Positions 16,446 to 24,996 of a DNA stretch of 64,000 bases are shown here, in pieces; the first letter of the stretch is position 1, and every line of letters begins with the position of its first letter. The notes under the pieces are model-generated. The model ran no database searches. It was not told where the DNA came from and was given only the letters and a program-made list of their open reading frames with translations. Source of the stretch: DATMBF01 sp035559595 (GTDB lineage Bacteria > Bacteroidota > Ignavibacteria > UBA10030); assembly GCA_035559595.1 (NCBI GenBank), contig DATMBF010000015.1:1-64000 (forward strand), in the 5' to 3' direction. The translations under genes were made by a program, and so were the position numbers.

Positions 16446-18173
16446 ATGAAGAAGTACGAGTCTCTCGACGCGCGACATTATTTCTGTGCAATCGCCATCG
16501 CGGGAATTCTCCTGTACGGGAAGACGGTCTTCTTTGAATTTACCTACGCCGATGACACTCAGCTCATCGTCGTCAACAGCGAGTTCCTCTCCAATCTTTC
16601 GAACATCCCGAAACTCTTTTCCAGAGATGTTTTCATTTCAATGCCGAACACAGCCGTGTTCTTCCGTCCGCTCTTGAATCTTTCGCTCATGATCGATGCC
16701 TCTATCGGGGGAACCTCACCTTGGATGTACCATATTACCAATCTCCTTTTGCACATCGGCTGCTCGATGTTGCTCTTCCTTGTTCTCCACCAACTCGGGC
16801 GCCGGAAAATTGTCGCCGGGATTGTTGCTCTCTTCTTCACGGTGCACCCCTTGCTTACCTCTGCGGTGGCATGGATTCCCGGGCGTAACGATTCCCTCAT
16901 GACGTTCTTCATTCTCCTCTCATTCCTGTTCTTTCTCAAATGGATCACGAGAGACGACACTTTCCATCTTACTCTTCACCTTGTGTTTTTCTTTCTCGCA
17001 CTCCTCACCAAAGAGTCCGCCGTTGTCTTTCCGCTATTCCCTCTAGCCTACGCTCTGTTCCCGGCACCCAAGCGCGTTAAGCGGACCAAGCTCATGATCC
17101 CCCTGGCCGGCTGGGCCGTTCTGATCGGGACCTGGCTGATTCTGAGAAGCAATGTGTTGCAGACGTATGAAATCAGCCGGAACGTTGAGGCGACAGCCTT
17201 GAGTGGTATCTCAAAGCTTCCCGCCTTTCTTTTGTACCTCGGTAAGGCCGTCTTCCCTTTCAACCTCTCGGTGTTCCCGAACCTCAGCGATGACACACTC
17301 CTCTGGGGTTTTCTTGCCCTGGTCGCTTTGCTCGCAGGATTCATCAGGCACAAGAGGCATGACGCAAAACTCGCGATGTTCGGCTTGGCCTGGTTTACAC
17401 TCTTTCTTCTGCCAACATTCTTGACCGGCTCAATTCTGCATGAACACCGGGCCTATTGCTCGATCGTAGGATTCTCTCTTGTGATCTCCGAGCTTCCTTT
17501 TTGGAAACAACTCGATCTCTCAAAGAAGACCACCATCGGTTTTGTTGGCGGGATCGTTCTCCTTTTCGGCACGATATCGTTTGCACACAGCGAGAACTTC
17601 CGCAATCGTCAGTCCTATTCCACAAATGTGTTCACCCGCTCGCCGAGTCTCGACGAGTCCATAACAAGTATGGCCGGAATGTTGATCGACCGGGGTGATA
17701 CCACCGCGGCAGAGAGAGTTTTGCTCCAAGGGATCAGCAAAAATCCCAATGTGGGGATAGCCCGCAGAATGCTGGCTGATCTCTATGCTTCACGAGGAGA
17801 ATTCGAGAAAGCCGAGCGGGAGTATCTTTTTGCTCTTGAGCTGGACCCCCTGCATCTCTACACGTATGTCAACTACGGCAAGATGTGTCTGAACCAGGGG
17901 AGACTCGAGGATGCCGAAAGGCTTTGGAGGCAAACAGTGGCTGTTAATCCAGACTTCATTCTGGGATATTATCTTTTGGCAAACTTCTCGCTCCTGAATC
18001 GTGACGACCCTGAGACAGCGAGACTCTATACGCGGGAGATCGAGAAGCGGGGAGTGCGTGTGATGCCGGAACTCCTCTCAAGAATTGCGAACCACCCGAA
18101 GAGCAGATCTGTTCCCAATGGCGGATCCACTGATGAAGAGCCTTCTCAAAAGAGTTCGGATCGTTCGAAGTAA
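16446..18173 (+). CDS. TMTC-like membrane O-mannosyltransferase with C-terminal TPRs (3)
   Basis: 575 residues from ATG 16446 (an upstream TTG at 16428 is possible). Same plan as the genes at 7448 and 9272: acidic first loop FTYADDTQLI, FFRPLLNLSLMIDA, HITNLLLHIGCSM, AWIPGRNDSLMTFF, and a block of about ten membrane helices to residue 400, followed by TPRs (MLADLYASRGEFEKAEREYL; YVNYGKMCLNQGRLEDAERL). It is closer in motif wording to the 7448 gene than to the 9272 gene, suggesting duplication inside the island. It ends with a charged Ser-rich tail. Convergent with the next gene. Substrate is unknown. Confidence 0.75.
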   Translation: MKKYESLDARHYFCAIAIAGILLYGKTVFFEFTYADDTQLIVVNSEFLSNLSNIPKLFSRDVFISMPNTAVFFRPLLNLSLMIDASIGGTSPWMYHITNLLLHIGCSMLLFLVLHQLGRRKIVAGIVALFFTVHPLLTSAVAWIPGRNDSLMTFFILLSFLFFLKWITRDDTFHLTLHLVFFFLALLTKESAVVFPLFPLAYALFPAPKRVKRTKLMIPLAGWAVLIGTWLILRSNVLQTYEISRNVEATALSGISKLPAFLLYLGKAVFPFNLSVFPNLSDDTLLWGFLALVALLAGFIRHKRHDAKLAMFGLAWFTLFLLPTFLTGSILHEHRAYCSIVGFSLVISELPFWKQLDLSKKTTIGFVGGIVLLFGTISFAHSENFRNRQSYSTNVFTRSPSLDESITSMAGMLIDRGDTTAAERVLLQGISKNPNVGIARRMLADLYASRGEFEKAEREYLFALELDPLHLYTYVNYGKMCLNQGRLEDAERLWRQTVAVNPDFILGYYLLANFSLLNRDDPETARLYTREIEKRGVRVMPELLSRIANHPKSRSVPNGGSTDEEPSQKSSDRSK

Positions 18174-18204
18174 GGGGAGAAAAACCGGGCTGAAGGAAGG
18201 ACTT

Positions 18205-19221
18205 CTAAGACCGCGGTACGAGATCGGAAATTACTGACGTAGCAAACGAGAACGAGTAGGCGGAAACACCGGGAGTGTTGAAACGAATCCTCAGGTCATG
18301 CTCGCCGAATTCCTTGTTCTTGACGAGACTGTACATTCGTGGTGTGTCAACGTCTATGACACTCCGCCCCCCCACAAGCTGCACATCCTCACCCCGATTC
18401 TCTGCATTCAACGGCAAATCGTCCTGTTCGACAATGACCTCCGCCGCCCGCCCACTCGCGACTTCCAGTACAACATTTGCTTCGATTCCTTGATACGTGA
18501 CTGAGAGATACCCTTCTTCTCCTTCGCTGCCGCAAAACCGGATAGATTCCCGTTCCATGATCCATTTTCCGTGGGCATAAAACCGGCCGGGCAAGTGCAG
18601 ACCGTGATCGACGTATTCGACTGTTGATTCTGCGCCATACCCCTCCAGATTTCCGATCGTCCCGCGAAGATAGCCAAGATAGACATCAGAAGTTGCTCGA
18701 AAACTCACCGCTCCCGGCTCGTCGGTTTCGCGGACAGGCAATGTGAGATCCGGCAACCCGTTTCTGACCCCTGCTTCAGCAAGCAATGACTGCAAGGCAC
18801 GTTCGAACTGCTCATAACTTCCCTCACCTTGATGCTCGTAACGAATGAAGCCATCTTTATCGATGAGAAATTTCGTTGGCCAGGCGCGAACCCCATAAGC
18901 ATTCCACATAATGCCATCGTTGTCGGTTACTACCGGATAGCCGATTCCAAATCGCTTGATCGCTTTTTGGACGTGCTCAGGATTTCGGGCGAATTTGAAC
19001 TCTGGAGTGTGCACCCCGATGATCTTCATCCCTAGCGGATCGTATTTGCGAAACCAATCTCTCACATAGGGCAAGGTACGAATCGAGTGGATGGATGTAT
19101 AATCCCAAAAATCGATCAACAACACAGTCCCTTCATGAGCTCGAACCGAGACCGGGTCCGAATTGAACCAGAAATCGCCAAAGAGTTCGGGTGCGCGAAT
19201 GTGTTTTGGGCGCGGTTCCAT
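18205..19221 (-). CDS. DipZ-type thioredoxin-fold protein lacking both active-site cysteines
   Basis: 338 residues. The N-terminal 170 residues match the thioredoxin part of DipZ proteins: VLLIDFWDYT, TLPYVRDWFRKYDPLGMKIIGVHTPEF, WNAYGVRAWPTKFLIDKDG and IRYEHQGEGSYEQFERALQ. The active site, normally CINC in this family, reads SIHS (about 41-44); the codons are TCC and TCG, so both catalytic cysteines are serine. The second half (about 175-330) resembles the beta-sandwich Thioredoxin_10 domain (VYLGYLRG, RFYAHGKW). There is no membrane domain and no clear signal peptide. It follows the PAP2 gene by 50 bases. It cannot work as a thiol oxidoreductase; binding or chaperone roles are possible. Confidence 0.8.
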   Translation of the reverse strand: MEPRPKHIRAPELFGDFWFNSDPVSVRAHEGTVLLIDFWDYTSIHSIRTLPYVRDWFRKYDPLGMKIIGVHTPEFKFARNPEHVQKAIKRFGIGYPVVTDNDGIMWNAYGVRAWPTKFLIDKDGFIRYEHQGEGSYEQFERALQSLLAEAGVRNGLPDLTLPVRETDEPGAVSFRATSDVYLGYLRGTIGNLEGYGAESTVEYVDHGLHLPGRFYAHGKWIMERESIRFCGSEGEEGYLSVTYQGIEANVVLEVASGRAAEVIVEQDDLPLNAENRGEDVQLVGGRSVIDVDTPRMYSLVKNKEFGEHDLRIRFNTPGVSAYSFSFATSVISDLVPRS

Positions 19222-19271
19222 GCGTGCTTAAGTCAAAGCTACCCAAAAAGTGTTCCAATAGCAAGGGATGT

Positions 19272-20045
19272 TCAGAATTGCGCAATCGGAATCGATAATC
19301 GAAGAATCTCAACTCTTCCACCAAAGTCTTTTTGATCAGCAATGGATACATTCTCCCCGCCGAATGTCCTCTGTTTCCACCTTACAATCGCAGTACGGTT
19401 TTGCCAGACGGCCCACGCAACTCCGGCCCCCACAAGCATCCCGCCAACGACGTCGGATGGATAATGGTATCCAAGATACACTCGTGCGTAGCCGATGGTG
19501 GTTGCCCAAAGGAATGCAGGAATGATAACAAGGGCGTTTGGATGTTTGAGGGAGAGGAATGTTGCGATGGCAAAAGCTTGAGATGTGTGACCCGATGGAA
19601 AGGAGGGATCGCTCGGCGGCTTCCTTGGCCTGAGGTTCACATTCTCAAGGGCGTCAAACGGACGCGGCCTCCCCACAAGGTGCTTCAAACCCCCTGTCAC
19701 ACCAAAACTGAGTGCCTGACTCACTATCAAGAGAATTCCGGCGTTGTCGATGCCCCCTTCGACGCCGTCCAGAGTTCGAGCAACCGTGTAGACAGTCGGA
19801 ATAACTGCAAAGGAGGATATCGCAGTGGCATCTACCCAGTCGAAGATTTTTTCTCGAGCAGGGTCCTGCGTAGAATTGATTGCGCGAAAGAGCCGGATGT
19901 CGAGTTCTTCGTCCGCCGGTTGCTCTTGGGCACGGACAACAGAAACCGATACGATGAGCCCAAGAGCAAAACAGCGGATTGTCGTCCCGCCGCGCATGAA
20001 GGAGGCGACCTTAAAGAGATGCCAACTCAGCAGCCGGGAGTACAC
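19272..20045 (-). CDS. PAP2-family membrane phosphatase
   Basis: 257 residues. The three PAP2 motifs are present: KHLVGRPRP (about 137), PSGHTS (about 164) and RVYLGYHYPSD (about 201), giving the Lys/Arg, Ser-Gly-His and Arg-His-Asp catalytic set. A signal sequence (IRCFALGLIVSVSVVRAQ) precedes and about four membrane helices surround the motifs. The family dephosphorylates lipid phosphates such as undecaprenyl diphosphate, lipid A or phosphatidic acid; the exact substrate is not evident. GTG at 20045 has AGGGAG upstream and overlaps the previous gene by 35 bases; ATG 19997 is an alternative with weaker signal. Co-transcribed with the transglycosylase upstream. Confidence 0.85.
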   Translation of the reverse strand: MYSRLLSWHLFKVASFMRGGTTIRCFALGLIVSVSVVRAQEQPADEELDIRLFRAINSTQDPAREKIFDWVDATAISSFAVIPTVYTVARTLDGVEGGIDNAGILLIVSQALSFGVTGGLKHLVGRPRPFDALENVNLRPRKPPSDPSFPSGHTSQAFAIATFLSLKHPNALVIIPAFLWATTIGYARVYLGYHYPSDVVGGMLVGAGVAWAVWQNRTAIVRWKQRTFGGENVSIADQKDFGGRVEILRLSIPIAQF

Positions 20046-20790
20046 GTTGGTACTCCCTATAGAATTTCATGATATTCTCGACGTACGATGTCGTCTGTCG
20101 CCAGCCGCGGAAATACCCCCCGCGTGGCATCCCCTCTGCCCAAATGCTCTTGTGGAGCGTATGATAGCGCCTGGAAAGCAATGGGAGCGCATCCCTTACG
20201 GCCTTCCAGGAATTTGGATCATCCCCCAGAAACCGGGCAATATCCTGGGCGTCCAGGATCCTTGATAATCCTGCGTTATAGGCCCCCAGAGCAAGCCGGA
20301 GCCTGTCTTTCTCGGGTACCCCCTCAAACACCTTGTAAAGCGATCTCAGGTGAAATATACCCGCTTTTATGTTGTTGTAGGGGGTTGTTGCATTCCCGAC
20401 ACCTAATTTTTCAACAAGTTCACCCTGCGTTACAGGCATGATTTGCATTAGGCCGTATGCCCCTTTCCGGCTCTTGGCGTTATGCCGAAAGCGTGATTCC
20501 TGCTTCATAATGGCCAGAATCAGCCTCGGGTCGAATCCCCATCGCTCAGAGTACTTCTGGATAACTGACCCATACTTCCGAATGGATTTCTCGGTCAGGG
20601 GATCCAAGGATTCGGATGTTGATTCAACACTGGAGAGGCCGTCTGAAGCAGGGAGGGATGACTTCTTAAGGAAGCCAATGCTTTCGAAAGGGACCGTGCA
20701 CCCTGTCTGTAGGGATGCAGTGATAGCAAGAGCTATCAGGAGTCTAATTCTTTGATGTTTTTCCAAACATTTCCTCAGATTGTTCGACAT
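20011..20790 (-). CDS. Lytic transglycosylase, SLT/MltC-like lipoprotein
   Basis: 259 residues from ATG 20790 with GGAGGG 11 bases upstream (GTG 20802 is an alternative). A lipobox LQTGC near residue 30 predicts an outer-membrane lipoprotein. The SLT domain occupies about 80-220: catalytic Glu in AIMKQESRF, then GAYGLMQIMP, and ALGAYNAG. The enzyme cleaves the MurNAc-GlcNAc bond of peptidoglycan with formation of 1,6-anhydroMurNAc. First gene of a unit with the PAP2 phosphatase and the cysteine-less thioredoxin-like protein; the promoter at 21006-21034 gives a leader of about 210 bases, suggesting post-initiation control. Confidence 0.88.
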   Translation of the reverse strand: MSNNLRKCLEKHQRIRLLIALAITASLQTGCTVPFESIGFLKKSSLPASDGLSSVESTSESLDPLTEKSIRKYGSVIQKYSERWGFDPRLILAIMKQESRFRHNAKSRKGAYGLMQIMPVTQGELVEKLGVGNATTPYNNIKAGIFHLRSLYKVFEGVPEKDRLRLALGAYNAGLSRILDAQDIARFLGDDPNSWKAVRDALPLLSRRYHTLHKSIWAEGMPRGGYFRGWRQTTSYVENIMKFYREYQRVLPAAELASL

Positions 20791-20999
20791 GTTTGAGTCC
20801 ACCCTCCATTTCGTTCTCCAACTAACATTCTGATTTCGAACTTTTGGACTCGCCCTTTGGTGGGCTTAGCCGAAGCTGTGTTGCCTATCTCCTTTCTTGG
20901 GTAGTAAGGTGTTGATTTTGAATAAGAACTATTAAAAGTCTTAAATATCTCTTAACCAAACTCGGCAACCACCAAAAACACAACAGCTTCAAAAAGAAC
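20791..20999 (-). promoter_or_regulatory. Long structured 5' leader of the transglycosylase operon
   Basis: The region 20791-21151 has no gene. Transcription from 21006-21034 would start near 20999 and give 209 bases of leader. It contains arms GAAGCTGT (20990-20983) and ACAGCTTC (20879-20872), which can pair over 100 bases, and a hairpin AGC-TTCG-GCT (20877-20868) that uses the same bases, so the two are mutually exclusive. A second hairpin GCCC/GGGC (20865-20852) follows. I compared it by memory with c-di-GMP, c-di-AMP, TPP, SAM, cobalamin and glycine riboswitches and found no match. Riboswitch-like role is inference. Confidence 0.4.
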
Positions 21000-21005
21000 G
21001 CTACC

Positions 21006-21034
21006 AATGTACGTCTCTTAGATGTTAGAGTCAA
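21006..21034 (-). promoter_or_regulatory. Promoter upstream of the transglycosylase operon
   Basis: Minus strand TTGACT (21034-21029), 17-base spacer, TACATT (21011-21006). Confidence 0.65.
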
Positions 21035-21151
21035 TAGGGAAGTGAAGGGGTTGCGGTCTTCAGGAGAGAAGGTCGGTGGGAAACGCAGAATCTGGCTAAA
21101 TTCCCAGGTGAACTCGGCCAAAATGACGAGAAAAGCGGTAAATCTGACAGC

Positions 21152-22483
21152 TTAGCGGACTATATGAAATTCTGTTTGGCGCTTGAGGACCCACTTCACC
21201 TCCCCTTGGTGGGTTACCTCTACTTCCTCCTCTTGGGCCGAGCGGACCGGTTGATTCCCCCATTCCGGGACGGGCGAAGTAGCCTGAAGTTCGATTGAGA
21301 ACCATGTCCCTGGGAGAAGTGGAACATCCCCCCGGCCTACAACTCCCTCCTGTCTATCCCAGAGTCCGATTAACGGTCCCGCTCCGTGACCATGTTCCCC
21401 AATCGGGTGGGTGTAGACGGTTCCGTTGATCCCTTCCCGTTTCATCTTATCCAATGTAGCCTTGAGGATTTGATTCCCGGTAAGGCCAACCTTCATGTTC
21501 TCCAGGAGAATGTCCTGGAGGCGATTGCTATTCTGTAGGGCCTGTTTTATCCCTTCCGGCACATCGGTTTCCCCTTCGCGGAGAACATAACCCATGTGCT
21601 GAGTGTCAGTGTTGAGTCGCATTGCGGTGATCCCGAAATCGCAATGCAGCACATCGCCTCGCATGATCACAGGGTTTCGCTCGTTGGTCATGTCCATCCC
21701 CTTCCGCTGAACATCGACACTTGGTTGGAACCACGTTCCAAAACCCAACTCGTGAGTCTTTTGTCGCATCCACCAGACAACGTCCTCCGTTGTGGTTTTG
21801 CCGGGTGTTATCACGTTGTTCGAAAACGCCTCAGAGATGATATCGTGAACGACCTGCATCATCTGTCGATAGACCGGCATCATCTCCGGAATGCGTAGAG
21901 CAATGTAGTCGAGCGGGAGTCGTTCAGCCCGGATGACGCGCTTGAGATACCTGGGACCAAGAGCCTCTTGCAACTGCTCCCATTCTCCGGCGGAGAGACC
22001 ATCAGAGAATGCATGTGTGTGAGAGATGTTGACGGAAATGGTTTTGGGATCGCGCTCGCCGACGACCTTGGTGAGAAGTTTCCACTGATCTTTTCCCCAG
22101 AGCTCTGCGTTTCCCAGACTGGTATCGCGATAGGCCACATAGAGGCCGCCTTGTGACGTACCGCCCAGGGCTAATCGCTCGACACCGGCACCGGGGCCCC
22201 GATCGAAGAAAACATAGATCGTGCGTCGGCGAGCGGCGAAGGTCGTTGCGGACACGAGGGAGGAGAATGTCGGATCTTCATTGTATTCACGCATGGGAAT
22301 GATCCACATGTGCACACCATGCTCCCTCATCAGACGCGGCAGGATCGTCTCCAAGCGAATCTTCAGCCACTGCTGCTGGATAGCCGCTTGTTCCCGCAAC
22401 GGGGGCAACGGGTTCTTGATCTGACGTGCGACAGAATACGAAGAGAAAAAGAGAATAACGAGAAAGAACATAAGGGATTTCAC
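21152..22483 (-). CDS. Exported M24-family metallopeptidase (Xaa-Pro aminopeptidase-like)
   Basis: 443 residues from GTG 22483, chosen because GGAGGAG lies five bases upstream; an ATG at 22522 would overlap the upstream gene. A signal peptide (SLMFFLVILFFSSYSVA) is followed by a creatinase-N-like domain and the pita-bread domain. Metal ligands are recognisable: Asp in HCDFGITAM, Asp in LNTDTQHM, His in GEHGHGAG, Glu in FSIELQA and Glu in QEEEVEV. The family removes N-terminal residues before proline, or has related activities. Last gene of the seven-gene alr unit. Export to the periplasm is unusual for a wall operon partner, but a role in peptide recycling fits. Confidence 0.82.
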   Translation of the reverse strand: MKSLMFFLVILFFSSYSVARQIKNPLPPLREQAAIQQQWLKIRLETILPRLMREHGVHMWIIPMREYNEDPTFSSLVSATTFAARRRTIYVFFDRGPGAGVERLALGGTSQGGLYVAYRDTSLGNAELWGKDQWKLLTKVVGERDPKTISVNISHTHAFSDGLSAGEWEQLQEALGPRYLKRVIRAERLPLDYIALRIPEMMPVYRQMMQVVHDIISEAFSNNVITPGKTTTEDVVWWMRQKTHELGFGTWFQPSVDVQRKGMDMTNERNPVIMRGDVLHCDFGITAMRLNTDTQHMGYVLREGETDVPEGIKQALQNSNRLQDILLENMKVGLTGNQILKATLDKMKREGINGTVYTHPIGEHGHGAGPLIGLWDRQEGVVGRGDVPLLPGTWFSIELQATSPVPEWGNQPVRSAQEEEVEVTHQGEVKWVLKRQTEFHIVR

Positions 22484-22505
22484 GAGAACTCCTCCATCGT
22501 GCTTG

Positions 22506-22727
22506 CTACTCGATAACTTCAATGAGCTTTTGTTTGCTTTTCAGACCGGCGATGATACGAAGAGAACTCTTCGGCTTTTTTAGATAGCGACTGAGTAGCT
22601 CGATGACGCGTTTGTTGGCTTTTCCTTCGATGGGAAGAACACGGACGTGAACAACAAGACTGCCATCTTCTCGAACTGCAACACCTTCGTTACGGCTCTG
22701 AGTCTTTACATAAACTTGAATTCTCAT
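22506..22727 (-). CDS. yggU: DUF167/YggU family protein
   Basis: 73 residues. The whole small domain is present: VYVKTQSRNEGV, VVHVRVLPIEGKANKRVIELLS, LKKPKSSLRIIAGLKSKQK, the usual DUF167 pattern of basic GKAN and G-x-S-x-x-K motifs. Family function is not established; a nucleic-acid-binding role has been suggested from its basic surface. It sits 25 bases after the rpiB-like gene and 22 bases before the peptidase, so it is in the same operon. Frequent partners in other bacteria are wall or division genes. Confidence 0.85.
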   Translation of the reverse strand: MRIQVYVKTQSRNEGVAVREDGSLVVHVRVLPIEGKANKRVIELLSRYLKKPKSSLRIIAGLKSKQKLIEVIE

Positions 22728-22752
22728 ATCCTGAGAACATCGGAGTCAACCA

Positions 22753-23427
22753 TCACTCATTCCCCATCGTCCGTTTCTCGATATCGGCGATTTTTTGAAC
22801 ACGTTGCTGGTGTCTGCCGCCGCCGAACCAGGTCTCCAACCACACTTTAACGATACTCTTCGCTGCTTCGGGGCCAAGAACCCGACCACCAAGGGTAAGC
22901 ACGTTTGCATCATTATGTTCACGACTGCTTCGAGCGACAAACTCCGAATAGCACGGGACTGCCCTCACTCCACGAACTTTGTTGCAAACGATGGCTGACG
23001 CAACGCCAACTCCATCAATCATGATTCCTTTTGCCGCCTGGCCGGAACCAACAAGTCTTGCCACGGCATAGGCGAAGTCGGGATAATCGCAAGGCTGGTC
23101 TGAAGTCGTTCCGACATCCGCTATAGTGTACCCCAAATCGAGGAGATACGCAGAGAGAATCCCTTTCAGCTCGAAACCTCCATGATCAGAGCCGATCGCA
23201 ATGACCGTTGTTGCGTGTGGATTTCGCGGATCTTTGGGGCGGGTCAGCAAAACGCCGGTGAGGCTCGTCGTTTTGGTCGATGGTGCAGAGACAAACTCGA
23301 TGCGATGTCGACGGGCAGCGTCGCGAGCGGAGGGGGTGATGATGGCATCAGATTCAACAACGACTGAAGAGGCACCCCGGCGGGCAGCATCTTCTACATC
23401 CCGTTCTGTTAGAAGAGTTCGTTTCAT
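22753..23427 (-). CDS. rpiB: RpiB/LacAB-family isomerase with N-terminal EutT-like extension
   Basis: 224 residues, about 75 longer than plain RpiB. Residues about 75-220 are the RpiB fold: IAIGSDHGGFELK, DYPDFAYAVA, NKVRGVRAV, SREHNDANVLTLGGRVLG, GGRHQQRV. The catalytic loop reads MIDGVGVAS where E. coli RpiB has ICGTG, so the active-site Cys is Asp. The N-terminal part (LTERDVEDAARRGASSVVVE, then AIITPSARDAARRHRI) resembles the start of EutT/EutQ-like proteins and BMC-associated RpiB forms. RpiB interconverts ribose-5-P and ribulose-5-P; the altered loop makes another aldose/ketose phosphate possible. Placed between rlpA (5 bases) and yggU. No microcompartment shell gene is in the window. 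Confidence 0.75.
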   Translation of the reverse strand: MKRTLLTERDVEDAARRGASSVVVESDAIITPSARDAARRHRIEFVSAPSTKTTSLTGVLLTRPKDPRNPHATTVIAIGSDHGGFELKGILSAYLLDLGYTIADVGTTSDQPCDYPDFAYAVARLVGSGQAAKGIMIDGVGVASAIVCNKVRGVRAVPCYSEFVARSSREHNDANVLTLGGRVLGPEAAKSIVKVWLETWFGGGRHQQRVQKIADIEKRTMGNE

Positions 23428-23432
23428 GAATG

Positions 23433-23915
23433 TCAGTGACGGAGCGTCCCCTCACCCCATTTTAATACTTCGAGCCTGACCCTCGTTGTTCCGGTAGCGA
23501 TGAGATCTATCGCTTTTGCTGCACCGAGGGAGAGATCGATGATTCTGCCATCCACGTACGGGCCGCGGTCATTCACTCTTACGACAACACTCTTGTTGTT
23601 GGCAAGATTTGTAACCCTAATCATCGTGTCAAACGGTAGAGTCTTATGTGCCGCCGTCAATGAGTGCATGTCATAGATTTCGCCGTTTGAGGTCTGCTTT
23701 CCATGAAAATCATCCGCATAGTAGGAAGCAATCCCTTCGAGGGTGAGCAAAACCTTTCCGGTGCTTGGAACGTTTGTGCCCGGCTTTGCGCTTTCGGTTC
23801 GAGGCTTCGGATCGGATTTTGCTTCTGTCTCTCCGGTTCTTGCGAAGCGCTGAGACGTTCCGCACCCTCCAGCTACCATCATCACAAACACGACCAACAA
23901 CTTACAAATACTCAT
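23433..23915 (-). CDS. rlpA: RlpA-like lytic transglycosylase lipoprotein
   Basis: 160 residues. A lipobox (VAGGC, about 16) predicts an outer-membrane lipoprotein, followed by a Lys/Ser/Pro linker. The double-psi beta-barrel (about 60-155) has GIASYYADDFHGKQTSNGE, the conserved His in AAHKTLPF and the Asp in VNDRGPYVDGR. In E. coli and Pseudomonas RlpA cleaves glycan strands lacking stem peptides at the septum. The SPOR domain found in many RlpA proteins is absent. ATG overlaps the end of manC by 14 bases. Confidence 0.88.
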   Translation of the reverse strand: MSICKLLVVFVMMVAGGCGTSQRFARTGETEAKSDPKPRTESAKPGTNVPSTGKVLLTLEGIASYYADDFHGKQTSNGEIYDMHSLTAAHKTLPFDTMIRVTNLANNKSVVVRVNDRGPYVDGRIIDLSLGAAKAIDLIATGTTRVRLEVLKWGEGTLRH

Positions 23916-24990
23916 TCATTTGCTTCCGTCGTACGTAATCAACAATCTCCTTGACGTCTTGAGACTTCCCCTTCTTGCAGACAAGAATAGCATCCTCGGT
24001 CGCAACAATGATCAGGTCCTCAACACCAACGGCAGCCACTAATCGGTTTCCCGCATCAATGTAGTTTCGAACAGCATCTTTGATGATAACCTTCCCCTTT
24101 AACGTATTCCCGTCGTCATCGCGTGTCGAAAGCCGTACAACCTCATCCCATGAACCGACATCGCTCCATCCGAAATCTCCTTTGATGACAAAGACATCGT
24201 TTGCCTTCTCCATCACTCCGTAGTCAATGGAGATGCTGCGAATCAATCCATAGGATTTTTCCAGTGCCTCCTGATACCCCGAGTTCCCCAGGCTCTTGGC
24301 CACATTCTGGATTTGCTCGTAGAGGTCGGGCAGAAGATGCTCGATCTCCTGAAGGATTACGCTGGCCTTCCAGACGAACATTCCGCTATTCCAGAGAAAA
24401 TCGCCGCTTTTGAGAAACTGCTCCGCCGTTTCGAGTGTCGGCTTCTCGGCGAATGTCTTCACGCGATAAACTCCTTCGCCGGAGTACGGGTTTCTGTCAG
24501 AATGCTCCTCATCAATCTGGATATAACCATAACCGGTTTCAGGATGTGTCGGTTTGATTCCAATGGTAATAAGGCCGTTTGTCTCCTCGGCAACGCGCAC
24601 AGCAATCTTCAGAATGCGCTGAAACTCCTCGCTGTCCCTGATGATATGATCTGCCGGCAGAACGATCATGACCGCATTCGGATCGGCTTTCTTTATCCAC
24701 GACGCCGCCAAGCCGATACACGGTGCGGTATTCCTGCCAATCGGCTCAACAAGAATGTTCTGACGCGGCACGGTGGATAATTGTCGCGTCACCATTTCAT
24801 GTTGGAGCTGGTTAGTGACGACCAGAACGCGCTCGGGCGGAACCAGAGACTCTATCCGCGCAACCGTGTTTTGGATCATCGTTCCCGTGCCTACGATCTC
24901 CAGCAACTGCTTCGGAGTGCGTTCACGGCTTCGGGGCCAAAACCTCGACCCGACGCCGCCTGCCATAATCACCGCGTAGAGGTTCGCCAT
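23902..24990 (-). CDS. manC: Mannose-1-phosphate guanylyltransferase
   Basis: 362 residues, the length of the single-domain form without the phosphomannose isomerase half. The pyrophosphorylase signature is at the start (VIMAGGVGSRFWPRSR then TPKQLL), with VLPADHII near 110 and WNSGMFVWKAS near 200, all standard for GDP-mannose pyrophosphorylases. It makes GDP-mannose from mannose-1-P and GTP. It thus probably feeds the DPM1-like GT2 at 6738 and lipopolysaccharide synthesis. Six bases separate it from the upstream gene and it overlaps rlpA. Confidence 0.92.
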   Translation of the reverse strand: MANLYAVIMAGGVGSRFWPRSRERTPKQLLEIVGTGTMIQNTVARIESLVPPERVLVVTNQLQHEMVTRQLSTVPRQNILVEPIGRNTAPCIGLAASWIKKADPNAVMIVLPADHIIRDSEEFQRILKIAVRVAEETNGLITIGIKPTHPETGYGYIQIDEEHSDRNPYSGEGVYRVKTFAEKPTLETAEQFLKSGDFLWNSGMFVWKASVILQEIEHLLPDLYEQIQNVAKSLGNSGYQEALEKSYGLIRSISIDYGVMEKANDVFVIKGDFGWSDVGSWDEVVRLSTRDDDGNTLKGKVIIKDAVRNYIDAGNRLVAAVGVEDLIIVATEDAILVCKKGKSQDVKEIVDYVRRKQMNEYL

Positions 24991-24996
24991 GCAGAG

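Noticed and set aside
19332..20072. 246-residue plus-strand frame
   Set aside because: Antisense to the PAP2 phosphatase whose three motifs are intact.
20803..21151. Named riboswitch (c-di-GMP, c-di-AMP, cobalamin, glycine) in the transglycosylase leader
   Set aside because: Conserved core sequences of these classes were not found; kept only as an unclassified structured leader.
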